Under the pieces are notes generated by a model. That model was not told where the DNA came from. It worked only from the letters and a program-made list of their open reading frames with translations, and searched no databases. Source: Darksidea phi (taxonomy: Eukaryota > Ascomycota > Dothideomycetes > Pleosporales > Lentitheciaceae). Taken from it: DNA of 64,000 bases. The number at the start of each line of letters is the position of its first letter. Position 1 is the first letter of the stretch. The DNA lies in assembly GCA_030770425.1 (NCBI GenBank), contig JASJFT010000138.1:56544-120543 (forward strand). The letters are read 5' to 3'. A program made the position numbers and the translations under genes. This document shows, piece by piece, positions 23,476 to 35,905 of the stretch.

Positions 23476-23899
23476 TGTGTCGCCGGCGCTGGCGGAGGAG
23501 GGCCCGCGGTGGGCAGAGACGCGATGCGAGTCGTGACCGATGGCGATGGGACCGCTGGAGAGCGAGGTAAAGTTCTGAGGGAGGACCCGCTGACTTGCGG
23601 TCTGCGAATGTGCTGCTGGTCCAATCACAGGCGGCGGCGTTGCCAAGGGAGCTCGACGCAAAACAAGCGCGGCGGTGCGGTGCGTTGAGGAAAGACAGAC
23701 GGGCACGGTCCACCTCGCTCGACAGCAGCTTCCCGGTCCTTGGCGTGGAGCTGTGGCCCGTCACCCAGGGCTCGGACATTCACGCCTCATCAACAGCCCG
23801 CAACCGCTACTGGCCGCATTTCAGACTCACACCGAGTCTCCCGCGTCGGCCTCTGTCTTGCCCTCTCCATAAGCCCGTCCATCGGCTCAGCATCTCGCC
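23476..23899. promoter_or_regulatory. Divergent promoter region of SYF1 and VMA8
   Basis: 424 bp between two divergent housekeeping genes. No TATA box was identified and no motif stands out. Confidence 0.4.
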
Positions 23900-24902
23900 A
23901 TGTCCGGCAGCGGGGTAGGTCTCAAGCTATGCACGGGTCGAACATGCGGCAGAATACTGACACCACCATCAGGCGAGGGAAGCCGTGTTCGCTACACGGC
24001 AGTCGTTGTCGTTGATGAAGGGCAAACTGAAGGGTGCGCAGACAGGCCACGATTTGCTGAAGCGCAAGAGCGAGGCCCTGACAAAGTAGGTTGCGCAATA
24101 TCCGTCATAGTGCTCGAGCAACGCTGACCACAACTCCCCGCAGGCGTTTTCGAGGTACGACCATGCCATATATCTGTCCATTTTGCCTGTAGCTGAAACA
24201 ACGCTTAGAGATAACACGCCGCATTGATGAAGCGAAGCGCAAGATGGGTCGCGTAATGCAGATTGCCGCCTTCTCACTCGCCGAAGTCACATATGCCGTC
24301 GGCGGCGACATCGGCTACACAATTCAGGAGTCGGCCAAGCAGGCACGCTTCCGCATACGCACCAAGCAAGAAAACGTCTCCGGTGTCTTCCTGCCACAGT
24401 TCGAGAGCTTCACGGCCGAAGGGGTGAACGATTTCGCCCTTACCGGTCTAGGCAAGGGTGGTCAACAGGTCCAGAGGTGTAGAGAGACGTATGCACGAGC
24501 AGTAGAGACATTGGTAGAGCTGGCCAGTCTGCAGACCGCATTTGTCATATTGGACGAAGTTATCAAGGTGGTAAATCGCCGTGTGAATGCCATGTGGGTA
24601 TCTCCCGAAACCAGCACCCCGATGTCCTCCATCTGACGTCTCCTAGTGAGCATGTCATTATACCCCGCACCGAGAACACCATCAAGTACATCAACTCCGA
24701 GCTCGACGAGTTAGACCGCGAAGAATTCTACCGCCTGAAGAAAGTATCCGGAAAAAAGCAGAGGGACGCCGCAGCGGAGGAGCTGGAGAGGGAAACTACC
24801 AAGGCCTCTGCTGCTGCTGAGGAGGTGAAGAATGCTGCTGCAGACGCCGTTGATTCGCAAGACTTGCTGGGAGACAAGGACAACGAGGATGTTATCTTCT
24901 GA
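23900..24902 (+). CDS. VMA8: V-type H+-ATPase subunit D
   Basis: Five exons (23900-23914, 23973-24085, 24144-24154, 24209-24593, 24647-24902) give 259 aa, in line with the family. The blocks REAVFATRQSL, MKGKLKGAQTGHDLLKRKS, TRRIDEAKRKMGRVMQIAA and VVNRRVNAIEHVIIPR are near-invariant in subunit D. The protein forms the central rotor stalk of V1 together with subunit F, as a long helical coiled coil. The third exon is only 11 nt and encodes the middle of KRFREITRR; without it the reading frame fails. The first coding exon is 15 nt. The C-terminal 40 residues are the usual Ala/Glu-rich tail. Confidence 0.96.
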
Positions 24903-25334
24903 GCGCGTCGTGTGTAGAGGGTGCTCAGTACGGAAACACGTTAGGGCCATTATGACCCCGACCTGGCGGGCGATATGCACGGCGATTGCTCTCGCGCGCA
25001 CGCTCCTCCCGGCACCCCTCTTCGCGTTTGATGTCTTGCGCTAACTTGTAGTCTCGACCGCTTCCGTAATATTGGTGTCTAAGCATGTCAAACGTCGACC
25101 GTGGCTCATACACTGGCTGCCTTGGTCGCACTGCTCGCGCTGTGGGCGCATCCTGCACATAGTGTACAGGTTCCACAGGCGCCACATCAGTCGGTAGCAG
25201 AATTGCCCTAGACATGCCGATGAGTATTGGGTTACAGTACATGTGAATATAGCGATAGAACACGTTCTTTGTGTCCCACAAAGGTATCATAAATGCATAA
25301 CACAAATCCAAACGCAAAATCCACGTGCAACAAC
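24903..25334. other. Intergenic, between convergent VMA8 and RRM gene
   Basis: Contains a 96-codon minus-strand frame (25215-24925, basic C-terminus) with no recognisable family, which I did not accept as a gene. Confidence 0.4.
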
Positions 25335-26233
25335 CTACTGTCTCTGGTACGCGACCTTCATCGGCTTGCTTTCCGCACCAATTGGCGTGTTTGCAGTCGC
25401 CTCCTTCGCTGTGATCGCAAACTGCTCGTTTTCGAATTCTGCGAAAGCAACGCCGCGTACCTTTACGTGACGAACTTCCTTGAAACCTTCGAAGCGCTCG
25501 AATATGGTTGTAAGTGAGTCCTCGTCGACGTCACGAGGTAGATCCTGCAGGAAGAGCGTCTTGTTCGGCCGTACGAATTCATCAGGTATCACGGCGGCTC
25601 CGGACTTGACTGCGCGCGGCTTCTGTGCGGCGGCTGCTGGGTTGGCCTGTGCCTTTGCGTCCTCTTCGGCGCGCTTGAAGTCTGCTCCAAGTCAGTATTC
25701 GTAGTACTCCTCAGATGCCATAGTCCGAAGTACCTTTCAGCATCAGCCGCTTCCGCTTATGCTCATCAAACATCTCCGGCGCCTTGAGCTTGACAGTCTC
25801 GTCACTATGCGTCTTCGACGTTGACACTTTCATAGCCTTCCCGTACATCTCAAACCCGTTCATCTCCTCAATCGCATCCAGACACGACTTCTGGCTGTCG
25901 AACACAATGAATGCCTGGCCCTTTCGCTTCAAGCTGCTCTTCGCTATGATATCGAGGATAGGGCCATAGTGTTTGAAGACGACGGTGAGGGCTTCCTTGA
26001 GAGTGTCGATTTTGACGCGCTCTTCGAGGTTGTTGACCTATAGAAGTCAGCATGAGCCACTGTGTGCAATGTGAGAGCATGCTAGCATGTAGGTCCAACT
26101 CACATAGATTCTGAGAAAGGTTAGCAGGTGGTTTAAGAAGTGGGAGGGAAACCTACGTTTCGATTGGGACAGGGTATTTGCTGGGGTCAACTATGGGGCC
26201 CCCGGATATTACACCCTCCATTTTGTCAACCAT
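25335..26233 (-). CDS. U1A/U2B''-like snRNP protein with two RRMs
   Basis: Four exons (26233-26157, 26110-26104, 26037-25734, 25681-25335) give 244 aa. The second exon is a 7-nt microexon encoding the start of RNP2 of the first RRM (TIYVNNL). RRM1 covers about residues 26-110 (RNP1 KGQAFIVF) and RRM2 about 160-240 (RNP2 LFLQDL, RNP1 GVAFAEFE). They are joined by a basic, Ala/Pro-rich linker. This is the layout of the U1 snRNP protein A and U2 snRNP B'' family (yeast Mud1 and Msl1); fungi vary in whether one protein serves both particles. RRM1 would bind the U1 or U2 loop RNA. Which snRNP it belongs to cannot be told from sequence alone. Confidence 0.9.
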
Positions 26234-26969
26234 GGTGAGTAACGCGTAAGGTTGTTTGGGAGCTTGTAGTTTTTGGAGCTCAAAGTCGGAAGCTCTCGAA
26301 GCTCAGTTCCGAAATTCAGTGTGCCAAGGCGCTAACAACTCAGGCTCCCTCCACACGTGATCCACTTGTACATTTCGAAAATATTGTCGTCTGCAACATG
26401 TACTCGCAGAGGCCAAAATCGCTATCTTGGGTTCAGTTGTATCCAGCTACCGCTTTCGCTCACGCCAGATGGAGCTGCCAAAACGCGCGTACTATTACGG
26501 TGGGAGAGCACACTTGGCGTGGAGCTCTTTCCACTGACCAATCTTCCCATCTAGGCCCTCTAATATCGCCAATTCACAACATTATTTTCTCTCATTCATT
26601 TACAGAGTATCTCTACGTCTTTCCGGCAGGCAGTGTTGTTTCCGCGAAGCCGCTCCTCCTTGTCACTTTGCGTCGTCAACGGTTTCCCATTTTGGCGCCT
26701 GAGTCACCTCAATACGAACATCAGACGGTATCTTTCTGGAACCGTGCCACTACAAAGTATATCTCATCCTGCTTGTCGTCAAAGCGATTTACACGTCTCA
26801 ATTCTTAAGTCATATCTGTGTCGTCTTCTCGAACAGTCCCGGTACGTAGCCGCTAGAGTGAACTCAAAAGAGACAGATACAAGACCAATACCACGGCACA
26901 CATAAGAAGGTAATGAGGAGGAATACGACCTGTTGGTATTTGTAGTGGAATTGTCACATTCGCGACATT
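26234..26969. other. Divergent intergenic region
   Basis: 736 bp between the RRM gene and the MFS transporter. Short open frames show no conservation signal. Presumed to hold both promoters. Confidence 0.45.
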
Positions 26970-28463
26970 ATGCTCAAGAATTGGTTGGGTTGTGGCCAAC
27001 CCATCCCAGTCGGTCTAAAATGGCGCTCGAACACCATTTTTATATGCTCCACCGTTGGTGTGGGAGCTTTTACAGATATCTTTCTTTATGCCTTGATCGG
27101 TGAGTATCTCTGCAGTATCACTGAACAGGTTTGCTGACCATCCCCAGTCCCGGTTCTCCCGTTCATGCTCGAAGATCGCGTCGATCTTCCCGAATCCCAG
27201 ATACAGAGCACGATCTCTACTCTTCTCGCTATATATGCGGCAGCATCATTCTTCGCCTCCCCTGTTGCCGGTGTGTTAGCCGATCGATTGACATCGTCTC
27301 GCCAGTTACCATTTTTGCTAGGTCTCATTCTCTTGTTGCTCGCCACGGTTTTGCTCGCGGTCAGTAACAGTGTTCTATTACTAGCGATCGCTCGGCTACT
27401 TCAAGGAACTTCAGGCGGCATTGTTTGGACGATCGGACTTGCTATCCTCATCGAGACTGTTGGCCAAGAGAACCTGGGGAAAAGCCTTGGGACTATTTTC
27501 AGCTTCGTCACTGTGGGGTCGCTCTTCGGACCCATGATTGGTGGTGTGTTGTATAGTAAGACCGGCTATACAGGTGTATTTGGCGTGGGCATTTCCGTCA
27601 TAGTGGTCGATTTTGTCATGCGTCTGCTTATGATCGAGAAAAACGTCGCCGCCAAGTACATACCGCTGGAGCCATCAGATTCGTCATCGTCGAGCTCGGA
27701 TGAAGCAACTCTCACCGAATCATCTCCACTGTTGCCGAACGCATCTTCACCCGAAGACTTGAGCGGCTATCGTCTTGCCCAGCCAAGACGTCGGATCACA
27801 AAGACCTTCCCAATCCTACCAATATTCGCTGATCCCGGCCTCATCACCGCTTTCTTTATCAGCTTTATGCAAGCGCTCCTACTCGGTGCCTTCGACGCCA
27901 CAATTCCGCTCGTCGCATCGTTCCGCTACGGCTTCGACAGTCTCAAAGCAGGTCTGCTCTTTATCCCACTAGGTGGTGCGGACTTCTTCCTTGGGCCAAT
28001 ATTCGGATGGTGTGTCGACCGATGGGGTGCACGCCCGGTAACCATCATAGGCTTCCTCTGGCTTACTTTTTCGCTTGTTCTATTACGCCTGCCGACTGAG
28101 CACGCCGTCTCCACGCATCTTAGCATGGGTCATGGGATCGCTCTGTACGCTTGCTTGCTTGCGTTGAATGGAATCGGGCTGGCTGTCATCAATTCGGTGT
28201 CGATTGTGGAGGCTGGGGATATTGTGGAGAGGTATTGGAAAGCGAATACAGACCTGTTCAGCCAGGCACCATATGCCCAGCTCTATGGCGTCCAAAGCAT
28301 GATCTGGAGTTGTGGGTTGACTGTTGGTCCCCTTATAGGTGGTGCGCTGAGAGCAAAAATTGGATACGGAAACATGAACGCTGTGCTCGCTGGTTTATGC
28401 GGTATTACTGCTGTTTTAGCGGCACTTTTCGTTGGCAAGAGACGCGCCGGGTGCATAGAATGA
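26970..28463 (+). CDS. Major facilitator superfamily transporter (drug:H+ antiporter/VMAT-like)
   Basis: Two exons (26970-27099, 27148-28463) give 481 aa with about 12 hydrophobic segments. After TM1 (VGVGAFTDIFLYALIVPVLPFML) comes GVLADRLTSSRQLPF, the MFS loop 2-3 signature, and LLQGTSGGIVWTIGLAIL in TM4. A central loop (about residues 210-255) is Ser/acidic-rich, and a second D-R-W-G-A-R motif lies between TM8 and TM9. The form resembles vesicular amine transporter-like members of the DHA1 group, common in fungi and often of unknown substrate. No biosynthetic cluster lies beside it, so the substrate cannot be inferred. Confidence 0.9.
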
Positions 28464-29311
28464 TGGCCTACTAGTCGTCGTGGTGGGGTAATTGAAACTA
28501 AATAACAATGCAATTTACCAAACTCTACTATACCTAGGATCGAGAAACTCAAGCTATAGGTGTCTTTCTCGAACCTTCTCCTTTCAACCTCATCCAGCCA
28601 ATAAGCACACAGCCCTCGAATCTCAGCTCCACAAACTATCACCCTCGAAGCAGCAGCAACAGCCCATTTGCACGTCTGAAGAAGAAGACTTCCCAACACA
28701 GGATATATATTTTTTACTCGGAGAAGGTTACCAGGAAAGTAGCGATGACAACTATATTCTTCCACGCACATCTCATGATGGCAAAACCGTGCCTGCGCGT
28801 ACCCTTTCCTTTTGCTGCTACGATGGATAGGCAGCAAGGTTTTAGGAGGACTAAGGTTCGAGCCACCTGCGCTGCTTCCTTTTTGTTTTCTTTCATTGCG
28901 AGGGAGCATCTTGCACGGTTGAACGAGCTTTTGCGACATTGATGACTCGGTTTTGAGTATGACGATCAGTTTCAAGCCTAAAGACTAAAACCCTTATATG
29001 TAATTTTTTTTTTCATTCGTGATTATCATATGAATGGGCAAAGCACTGTGACTGCATCCGGTCTCCAACGATGTTGCCCGTGGAATGAGCAATGTGCTAT
29101 GCTCCAGACAAGCAAACTAATTAGTTTCTACCGCTTAGACCCGATACAATAATGCAACTCCATGCTATGCCGCCCCCGAAATGGTCTAGACAAATGAAGC
29201 GCACGCGTACAATCGAATGCATACGTGCCGCACCGAAGACTATCTCGAGTAAGCCACGGGTAGTCCCTTGAAACCCATCGATAGACCGCCATCTATGCAT
29301 TAGATCCGTAT
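28464..29311. other. Intergenic, convergent gene ends
   Basis: Between the MFS gene and the end of DCL1. A long minus-strand frame here (28975-28283) overlaps the MFS 3' end antisense and is not supported. A poly-T run occurs near 29006. Confidence 0.45.
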
Positions 29312-32300
29312 CTAGAATGATGGACCCATCGCATCCTTCATCCGCACCTCTGCTTCTTGCTGGGTTGTCTCATCATCGTCCTCTACCTCCTCATTACAGT
29401 CACACCTGTACTTCTTCCGGTACTGGTACTGCGGCAGTCCCTCTAAAGCTTCAAGAGCTAAATCTGCTGCTCTCTTACGCGCATAACGGCCGCTTTGTCC
29501 GATGCTGTCGAAACAGATCTTTCCGTGAATCATTACCATAGCCACCACCTGAGCGCTGACCCCAGGAAGGATGGATGTTGTTTCCCTCGTGGATACACGA
29601 AATTCATAGCATCCAAAGTTGGTAGTCATGAGCTTATGAAGGCGTGTGACCGGGTGACCGCTACCGAAGCTCTCATAGGAGGGCAGGGCCATGTCCACGA
29701 AGTATCGCTTCAAGTGCATATCGAAGAAATCTTGCACGACTTGGAAATTGAACTCAGAGTCGACGAACATGGCTGCCACGTATGCTTCCACCACATCGGC
29801 AAGGCATTTTGGCGGTTCGGTGGCTATACCAACCCAGTAATCGACCGCGCCGTTCGCCTCGCTTTCGGCTTCTTCAAGGTCAGTGACGTAGTTGCGTATT
29901 TCAGAAGTTAGAGCTGCATTATTTTGGCGGATGTGGGTGTGGAACCCGAGCTTGACGCTGATTGCACCAAGAAACTTGTTGGACACCATAGGCGCCTTGT
30001 GCTCAGTAAGCCAGTGTGGATCTTTCTCCGGATAGCTGTAGAAAAGGTGCATGATGAAGACCATGTCGAGCAAGGAATCTCCTAGAAACTCCAAGCGCTG
30101 ATAGTTGGGGACCTTTTCCCACATGAAGGCCTGAGAAGGGTGCACAAAGGCCGATCGAAGAAGACGAGGGTACTTGAAGTGATATGGGTGCGTCTGCTCG
30201 ATCTGATGGGCCAAGTCAAGTTGCGTGGCAGTTGCGTCTGCAATTTGATATTGCGGTTTGACGTAGGCGGCATAGTAATCGGAGAACTTTTCCATGAGAT
30301 GGTCTTCGCTATCCGCAAATATTTTCACCGCCTTGACGGCCTGGTCCCAGGCCCTTGAGTTCCACTGCCCTCGATTGTTGTCTTGCAAGAAGGCAGCACC
30401 GATGAAGGCTTCACACACGTCGGCGATTGATTTGTCTCCAAGCTGATGATGAACTGGACCGTCTCCGAGTCCTTTGCCTTTGCCTTGTAGTAGGGTCAGG
30501 CCTTTGGGGTACCATTGGCGTCTGTTTAATCCTGTCAGTTACATGCCGGCGCTGCGAAGCTCTTACATACCGGTTGAAAGCCATCGTCCGGATCCACTCG
30601 TACAACTTCAATTTCTTCGCGGTGCCGAAAAGGTTCTTGTTACATAACATGAGCATACGGCGCACATGGAACTCGAATTCGTTCTCGTCAGGTTGAAGAA
30701 CAAACGTTGAGATCGAGGTGGCCATCTTGAGAAAACAGTCACCCAAGAACTCGAGACGTTCATAGTTGGGGCCCATGCCGCTTCTGAAATTGATTACTTC
30801 TGCTCCTTCCTCACCTGAGTTGTCCGAGTCCTTGGTAAGCGCCTCCAGGGCTAGTGCAGGGGTTATGGTCAATCCAAGATGTTGGCATGCCTCAAGTGCT
30901 ATCAAATAATCCTCAATTCGATGGAGAATGGCAGGAAAGACATAGATCATAGCCACGAAGCGAGTCGTCATCTGCGGTATGCGTTAGTAAGTCATGGGCA
31001 TGTCAACATTTAATCTATTCAACATACCATAGAAATTTTCAAAGGCTGAGGGCACACATATATGCTGAGCTGTCCCTCTGTTTTCTCCTCATTTTGGTCC
31101 ATGGCCGCCAAGAAGTTCCTTCGAAACGGGATCCTTTCAACCTCCATGACCGGCTGGTTTGGGTCCCAAGTCACTTTGTTTCGTGACTTGTTCCACAGAC
31201 TGTTCGACCAGTCCAGAATGCTCTCTTTGTGCTTGCGGGCAGGCTCGGCCGCAATCGCGGATTCGGGGACTGGATCGTACGGTTTGAGACGTGGTGCTAG
31301 AGCTTTGGAGTAGAAGCGACGACCTCCACTAAATTTGTCTACTATATACTTGTCGACCAGGTAGTCGTCTTTCATTTCCGGCGTCCATTGGGTGCGGGCT
31401 TCGGTAGGATTGCATATGTCCAAGACCTGCTCCATGTCTATAAGATCCCCCGGCTTTGATGTCGAAGTAATTCCAGCCGCGCAACTCGACCGAATGGGGA
31501 CCAGCCAATATGCCATTTTAGGGATGTTATCTTCGTAGATCTTGTTGTAAATGTCGGCATAAATCTCTAGAGTAACCTTGTTGAATAGCGCCAGATTCTC
31601 TTCCGTAACCGAGAAAGAATTCGCGAGTGAGATCAACACAACATTCGAAGGTCGACCGTCCCTAAGATAGACAGGGAAATGGGGTAGCCGAGGAAGTTCA
31701 GTTCGGGTAAGAAGACCAAGTGGTTGATGAGGACGGTCCAAGCCTGCATCAACGTCGATGATAGTTAGATGAAGGCGTTCTGGAATCGTGTCGATCCCGG
31801 TTCGCCAGAATTCAGGTTTAACACGCATTGGGTATTGACCCTTTTGATTTTCGCTGAGGGCAAGATGGGCATTTCTCATAGCCGGTAATCTCTTCTGGTA
31901 CGTAGGTAGTAGGTTCTCGTCCAAGAATTTCTTTGCTCGCAACTCAAGACACATTTTGAAGGCAGCAGCGCATTTGGCGAGTAGTTTCTTTGAACAAGCC
32001 CTGCCAACAGTAGATATGATGGGTGCGCATTCTGGAAGTATCACTTCGCACTCAAAGCAGAGTCTCCCGTTTCGATCAGGATCCGAGCCGAGAGCTTTAT
32101 TCAGCACGTATGTTGGCTGCAGAATGATTTCCTGGTTCGGTATGGGGATCGAAGCCACGAAATGAGCGAGTACGGACAAGCTTGATCCGTAGGTAAGCTT
32201 GGCGCCGGATTCTGGCTCAATGTAGGTCTCGCCCTCGCTGTCGCGCAAACTGGACATGTCGAAGTCTAGCTTGTCAAGGAAGCGATCTTGTGGCAGGCCT

Positions 32301-34114
32301 TCACAGAAGTTTCTCATGAGCTTCTCCGCTTGGATGGCATCGGAAACTACTGCACGATGAATTATATTGCCGTCTTCCACCATGTGTAGGTATGTGGAGT
32401 TTTTGTGTCGAGCTCGTCCCCGGGATTGAACGTATCCGATCATGGATCGATATAAGTCGAAGCGGACCACGAGGTTGCACTGGGGGATGTCGAGGCCTTC
32501 TTCTGCCACAGACGTAGAAAACAGACAATTTAGCTTTCCCTGGCGGAACTTCTGTACGGTCAAGACTTGCGTTCTTAGAGTGACTCTCATTTCGCTGCCG
32601 CCTGCGCTGTTACCTACAAGCATGTCAGGATGCAGGTTATGACCACCAAGTTGGCGGAAAATGAGGAGAAGTAGACGGGCTGTCTGTCGCTGTTCCACAA
32701 AGACTATGCAGCGAGCCTCATCAGTTCGTCCGTAGTACTCATCCAGCCAGCCTTTGAGAACAAGGACTTTGGAGCTCAGATCTGCTGTGGTTGCGGAAGG
32801 CAGGCCGAAGTCATACTGTCGAACGTACGCTGATGCTTCTTGTAGCCGCGCTATTTCCCTGTTAAGCTTTTCCACATTCTGCCCAGCGTTCTCCTTGTTG
32901 TGCTGAAGCTCCTTGCGGTTCTCCCGCTTGCGGCTCTCCTCTTCGCTGAAGGCAAAAGACCAGTACATGTCGGATGCCCAGCGCCCAAGTTCCGAACTGA
33001 TGCGCCTCGAAGTTGTGAAGAACTTTCTAAACCCTTGCACATCGCCGTAACGAGCCTTGAGTTCTTGGTGGAACGGTGTCTCGAACGGAGGCTGCAAAGA
33101 GGCGTATCTACCAACCTCTTCGTGTGGACGGGAGATGTTATTTCGGTTTAGAGTCTCTTCGGACGCGGTGACGATCCTGCAATGAAGCAGATTCTCCAGC
33201 CTCTTCGCAGCCTCCCGGACATCAGTATTAGCATCTACGGGCGATGCAGTCATGCCGAATATATGAGGCCGCTTCGAAACGTCAGGCTCGTGGATATAGT
33301 AGTCCTTCATAATCAAGGCATATGGATGATTACTCTTCGCGTGGTGGGCTTCGTCGAAAATGAGGATGTTGACTCGTGCCATATCAATGAAAGAGTGCAT
33401 CATGCACTGTTGAAGGACTGCCGCGGTGCAGACGATAACCATGTTTTTATCAAAAAGGCTTTCCCATGTTGACTTCTGCCAAAGTCTCGCACCCATGGAG
33501 CCGCATATGCCCTCGACTTTTTGATCGAGGCCACATCGAAGTACGTTGGTTTGCTGGAAGACTAGGTTGACGGAGTCCACCTAATGCAGTTAGCGTGATA
33601 TCGATGAAGTGAAGTCCAAGCTCACCAAGAAGAATGCAACCTTGTGGGGACCACCCTTGGCCCGAGCCTCAAGTTCGACGTCCAAGATGTGGCGAAGCAG
33701 TAAGGTGGCTATATGTGTTTTTCCAGTACCGGTATCCAAAACAGCAATGATGTTCTCGTCCTTCGCTCGCTGGAAGAGCTCCGTCTGGTAGTCTCGAGGA
33801 TTGATGATCCTGTGGCTATTCTCCTCCTTAGCCAAGATGTCTCGGATCGAGAGCTCGTCGTCAGTCATGTTCTTGATCACCTCTTTGACTTCCTTCTCGG
33901 TTATCTGCTGCGTTCTGCGGTTTGCATATGCCATGAAGATCTCATTCTCAGCTCGTCGCTTCTCTGTTGTGGTCTTAGCTGGGTGAGCCTGATCGACGTC
34001 AGGCTGCTCGTCTTCCGAGCCATCTCTGTCGATGTCAATTTCCATTTGATTTTCGATCTCATTATCATCCAGATCGCTGTCCTGCTGGACTTCGTCAATG
34101 TTACCCCAGCCCAT
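29312..34114 (-). CDS. DCL1: Dicer-like protein 1
   Basis: Four exons (34114-33626, 33580-31028, 30971-30571, 30521-29312) give 1550 aa. An acidic N-terminus is followed by a DExD/H helicase: Walker [12 protein letters not shown] (about 126-136), DEAHHAK (about 239-245), FGMTASPVD, and a helicase C lobe with [19 protein letters not shown] and [11 protein letters not shown]. Next come a Dicer dimerisation (DUF283-type) domain and then two RNase III domains with signatures [13 protein letters not shown] (about 1085) and [13 protein letters not shown] (about 1290). The C-terminus has a dsRNA-binding-like segment and Cys residues (YRCDCNEE). The wording of the helicase segment fits fungal DCL1 rather than DCL2. 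All key acidic residues of both RNase III domains appear present, so it is likely active in RNA silencing. The true start is the ATG at 34114; the open frame above it begins with TTG. Confidence 0.96.
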
Positions 34115-34534
34115 CTTGATGTACAGGGTGAGGCTAAAGGCTCGCACAGATGTTGACAAGGGCCGCAGCAACTGGCTTGAGTGATATTGAAGTTATTGGA
34201 GCTGAGTTGCGAGAGTGGGTGTAGAAGCTAGTTTTCTATTTGTGTTGGTACTCGCGCTAGAGCCGATCAGCAAACGGGAGCTCTTGAGGAAAGCGCCCTT
34301 TATCGGTACAACGCCTTTAGTTGTCCGACCCTTTCAGACAGCTCGTCCCCACCCTTCACCTGCCCCGTCGAGATTCCTCGATATCGCTGGGGAGTGGCGC
34401 ACAGGGGTCTACGAGGAAGCAGCGTTAAGCGCCGCTGAGTCAGCAACATCAATTCACGTGCATCCTCCCGAACTGAACGCGACACACTCCAAAACTCAAA
34501 CACTACAACACATCCAACCTGTATATCCCCAAAA
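34115..34534. promoter_or_regulatory. Divergent promoter region of DCL1 and TAP42
   Basis: 420 bp between divergent starts. No distinctive motif was found. Confidence 0.4.
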
Positions 34535-35777
34535 ATGTCCGAAGAAGAACCCAGAACCATCCGGGCTCTCTTTCTGGCCGCCGAGCGTCTCCGGAACGAT
34601 TTAGCGGGCTCTTACGATTCGAATTCGCCAACATACCAAGAAAACCTCACCACTGCCATCGCCACTTACGAATCGTGTCTTATGCTCGCAGAACAAGTCT
34701 CTCTTTTCTCGCCAAACGAGAGCCTAGACGATGTCTCGTCTTCTGACATACAGTAAGTGTTTCCCCAGTAACCACTAATTTCCTTTTTCAACCCTAAACC
34801 CCGCATTACAAGAGTCTCATATATTCCGCTAGATACATGTCGATTAGCTACCACCTCGCCGAGCTAGTGCAGAAGATCAGAATCGGTAGCGTTTCAGAAA
34901 GAAAAAAGAACTTGTTGCGAGCGCGAGACTACTATGAGCGATTTGTGAAGCTACTAGATGCCTACGATGTGCTTGGTAAGTCCGATGCTAAGCTTTGGGA
35001 GGCCTATTTGGAAAATAAGGAGCAGTTTTCGACAGCAAGCACGCGGGATGCGGCGGCAAGGAGAGAGGCAAAGATTTCGCGATTCCGAGAAGAGAAGGAA
35101 CTGAAGAGAAAGCTTGAGGTGAGTTTGCTCGCCCTCTGATGTTTATCTTGCTTTGATTCCCGAAGGCATTTTCAGGCTTGTGGAATCAATAACTAAACTT
35201 ATCACAGTATATCAACCAAAACCCCAAACTCGCCGAAAACGACGAACAAGTAGTCCGAGAACTACATCTTACAAACCTAGCATTCCAGCTCCACCAAACC
35301 TTCGCTTCCCTAGAATCCATGGCACAGGAACTCCAAATAATCTCCCTCGCACCCTCCACCCCGCCCGCCGAACCCTCTGCTCCCTCCCCAGATAGCCGTG
35401 AATCCGACCGCAACAGCTCCGCCTACTCCGAACGTCTCGACACCCAACTTCCTGGCCTAAAATATAGCGGCCCTATTCTCAGCTCCTCCGGCAAACCATT
35501 GCGTCCTTTCACGATGCTGGACACGCGCCAACGCCTGCAACAAGGCGTCTTCAGACCCGATCATAGTTTGCCCACGATGACTATTGATGAGTATCTTGAA
35601 GAGGAGAAGAAGAGAGGGGGCATGATTTCAGGTGGTGGGGAGCAGAGTGGGATCAAAGAGGTGATTGATGAGGACGATCATGCCAAGATGGATGAGGAGA
35701 CTATGAAGGCGAGGGCTTGGGATGAGTACGTTGAAGAGAACCCAAAGGGGAGTGGTAATACATTGAATAGAGGGTAA
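34535..35777 (+). CDS. TAP42: TAP42-like PP2A regulatory protein (TOR pathway)
   Basis: Three exons (34535-34752, 34833-35118, 35208-35777) give 357 aa. The N-terminal TPR-like helical domain has YHLAELVQKI, NLLRARDYYERFVKLLDAYDVL and AKISRFREEKELKRKLE, all typical of Tap42/alpha4. The C-terminal half holds LPGLKYSGPILSSSGKPLRPFTML and TMTIDEYLEEEKKRGGM, which are conserved in fungi. Tap42 binds PP2A-type catalytic subunits and couples them to TORC1. The last 30 residues (DDHAKMDEETMKARAWDE, then the NRG end) match the family end. Its 3' end is only 128 bp from the convergent esterase gene. Confidence 0.95.
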
Positions 35778-35905
35778 TTCCACCCATGGGTTATGGGGAG
35801 GTATATGTCAGATACTCGTCTAGCATAGCGTACGAATAGAACACGGCCTGAAACGACCCGGTGCTCGACCTTGCCGTCTCTAACCCTCCACCCCCGTCTT
35901 ACACT

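Noticed and set aside
22738..23688. 316-codon plus-strand frame
   Set aside because: It is the antisense shadow of SYF1, which has clear HAT repeats on the minus strand.
24925..25215. 96-codon minus-strand frame with a basic tail
   Set aside because: No family resemblance and lies in the space between two convergent genes; more likely UTR.
28283..28975. 230-codon minus-strand frame
   Set aside because: Overlaps the MFS gene 3' end in antisense; the MFS frame is conserved and this one is not.
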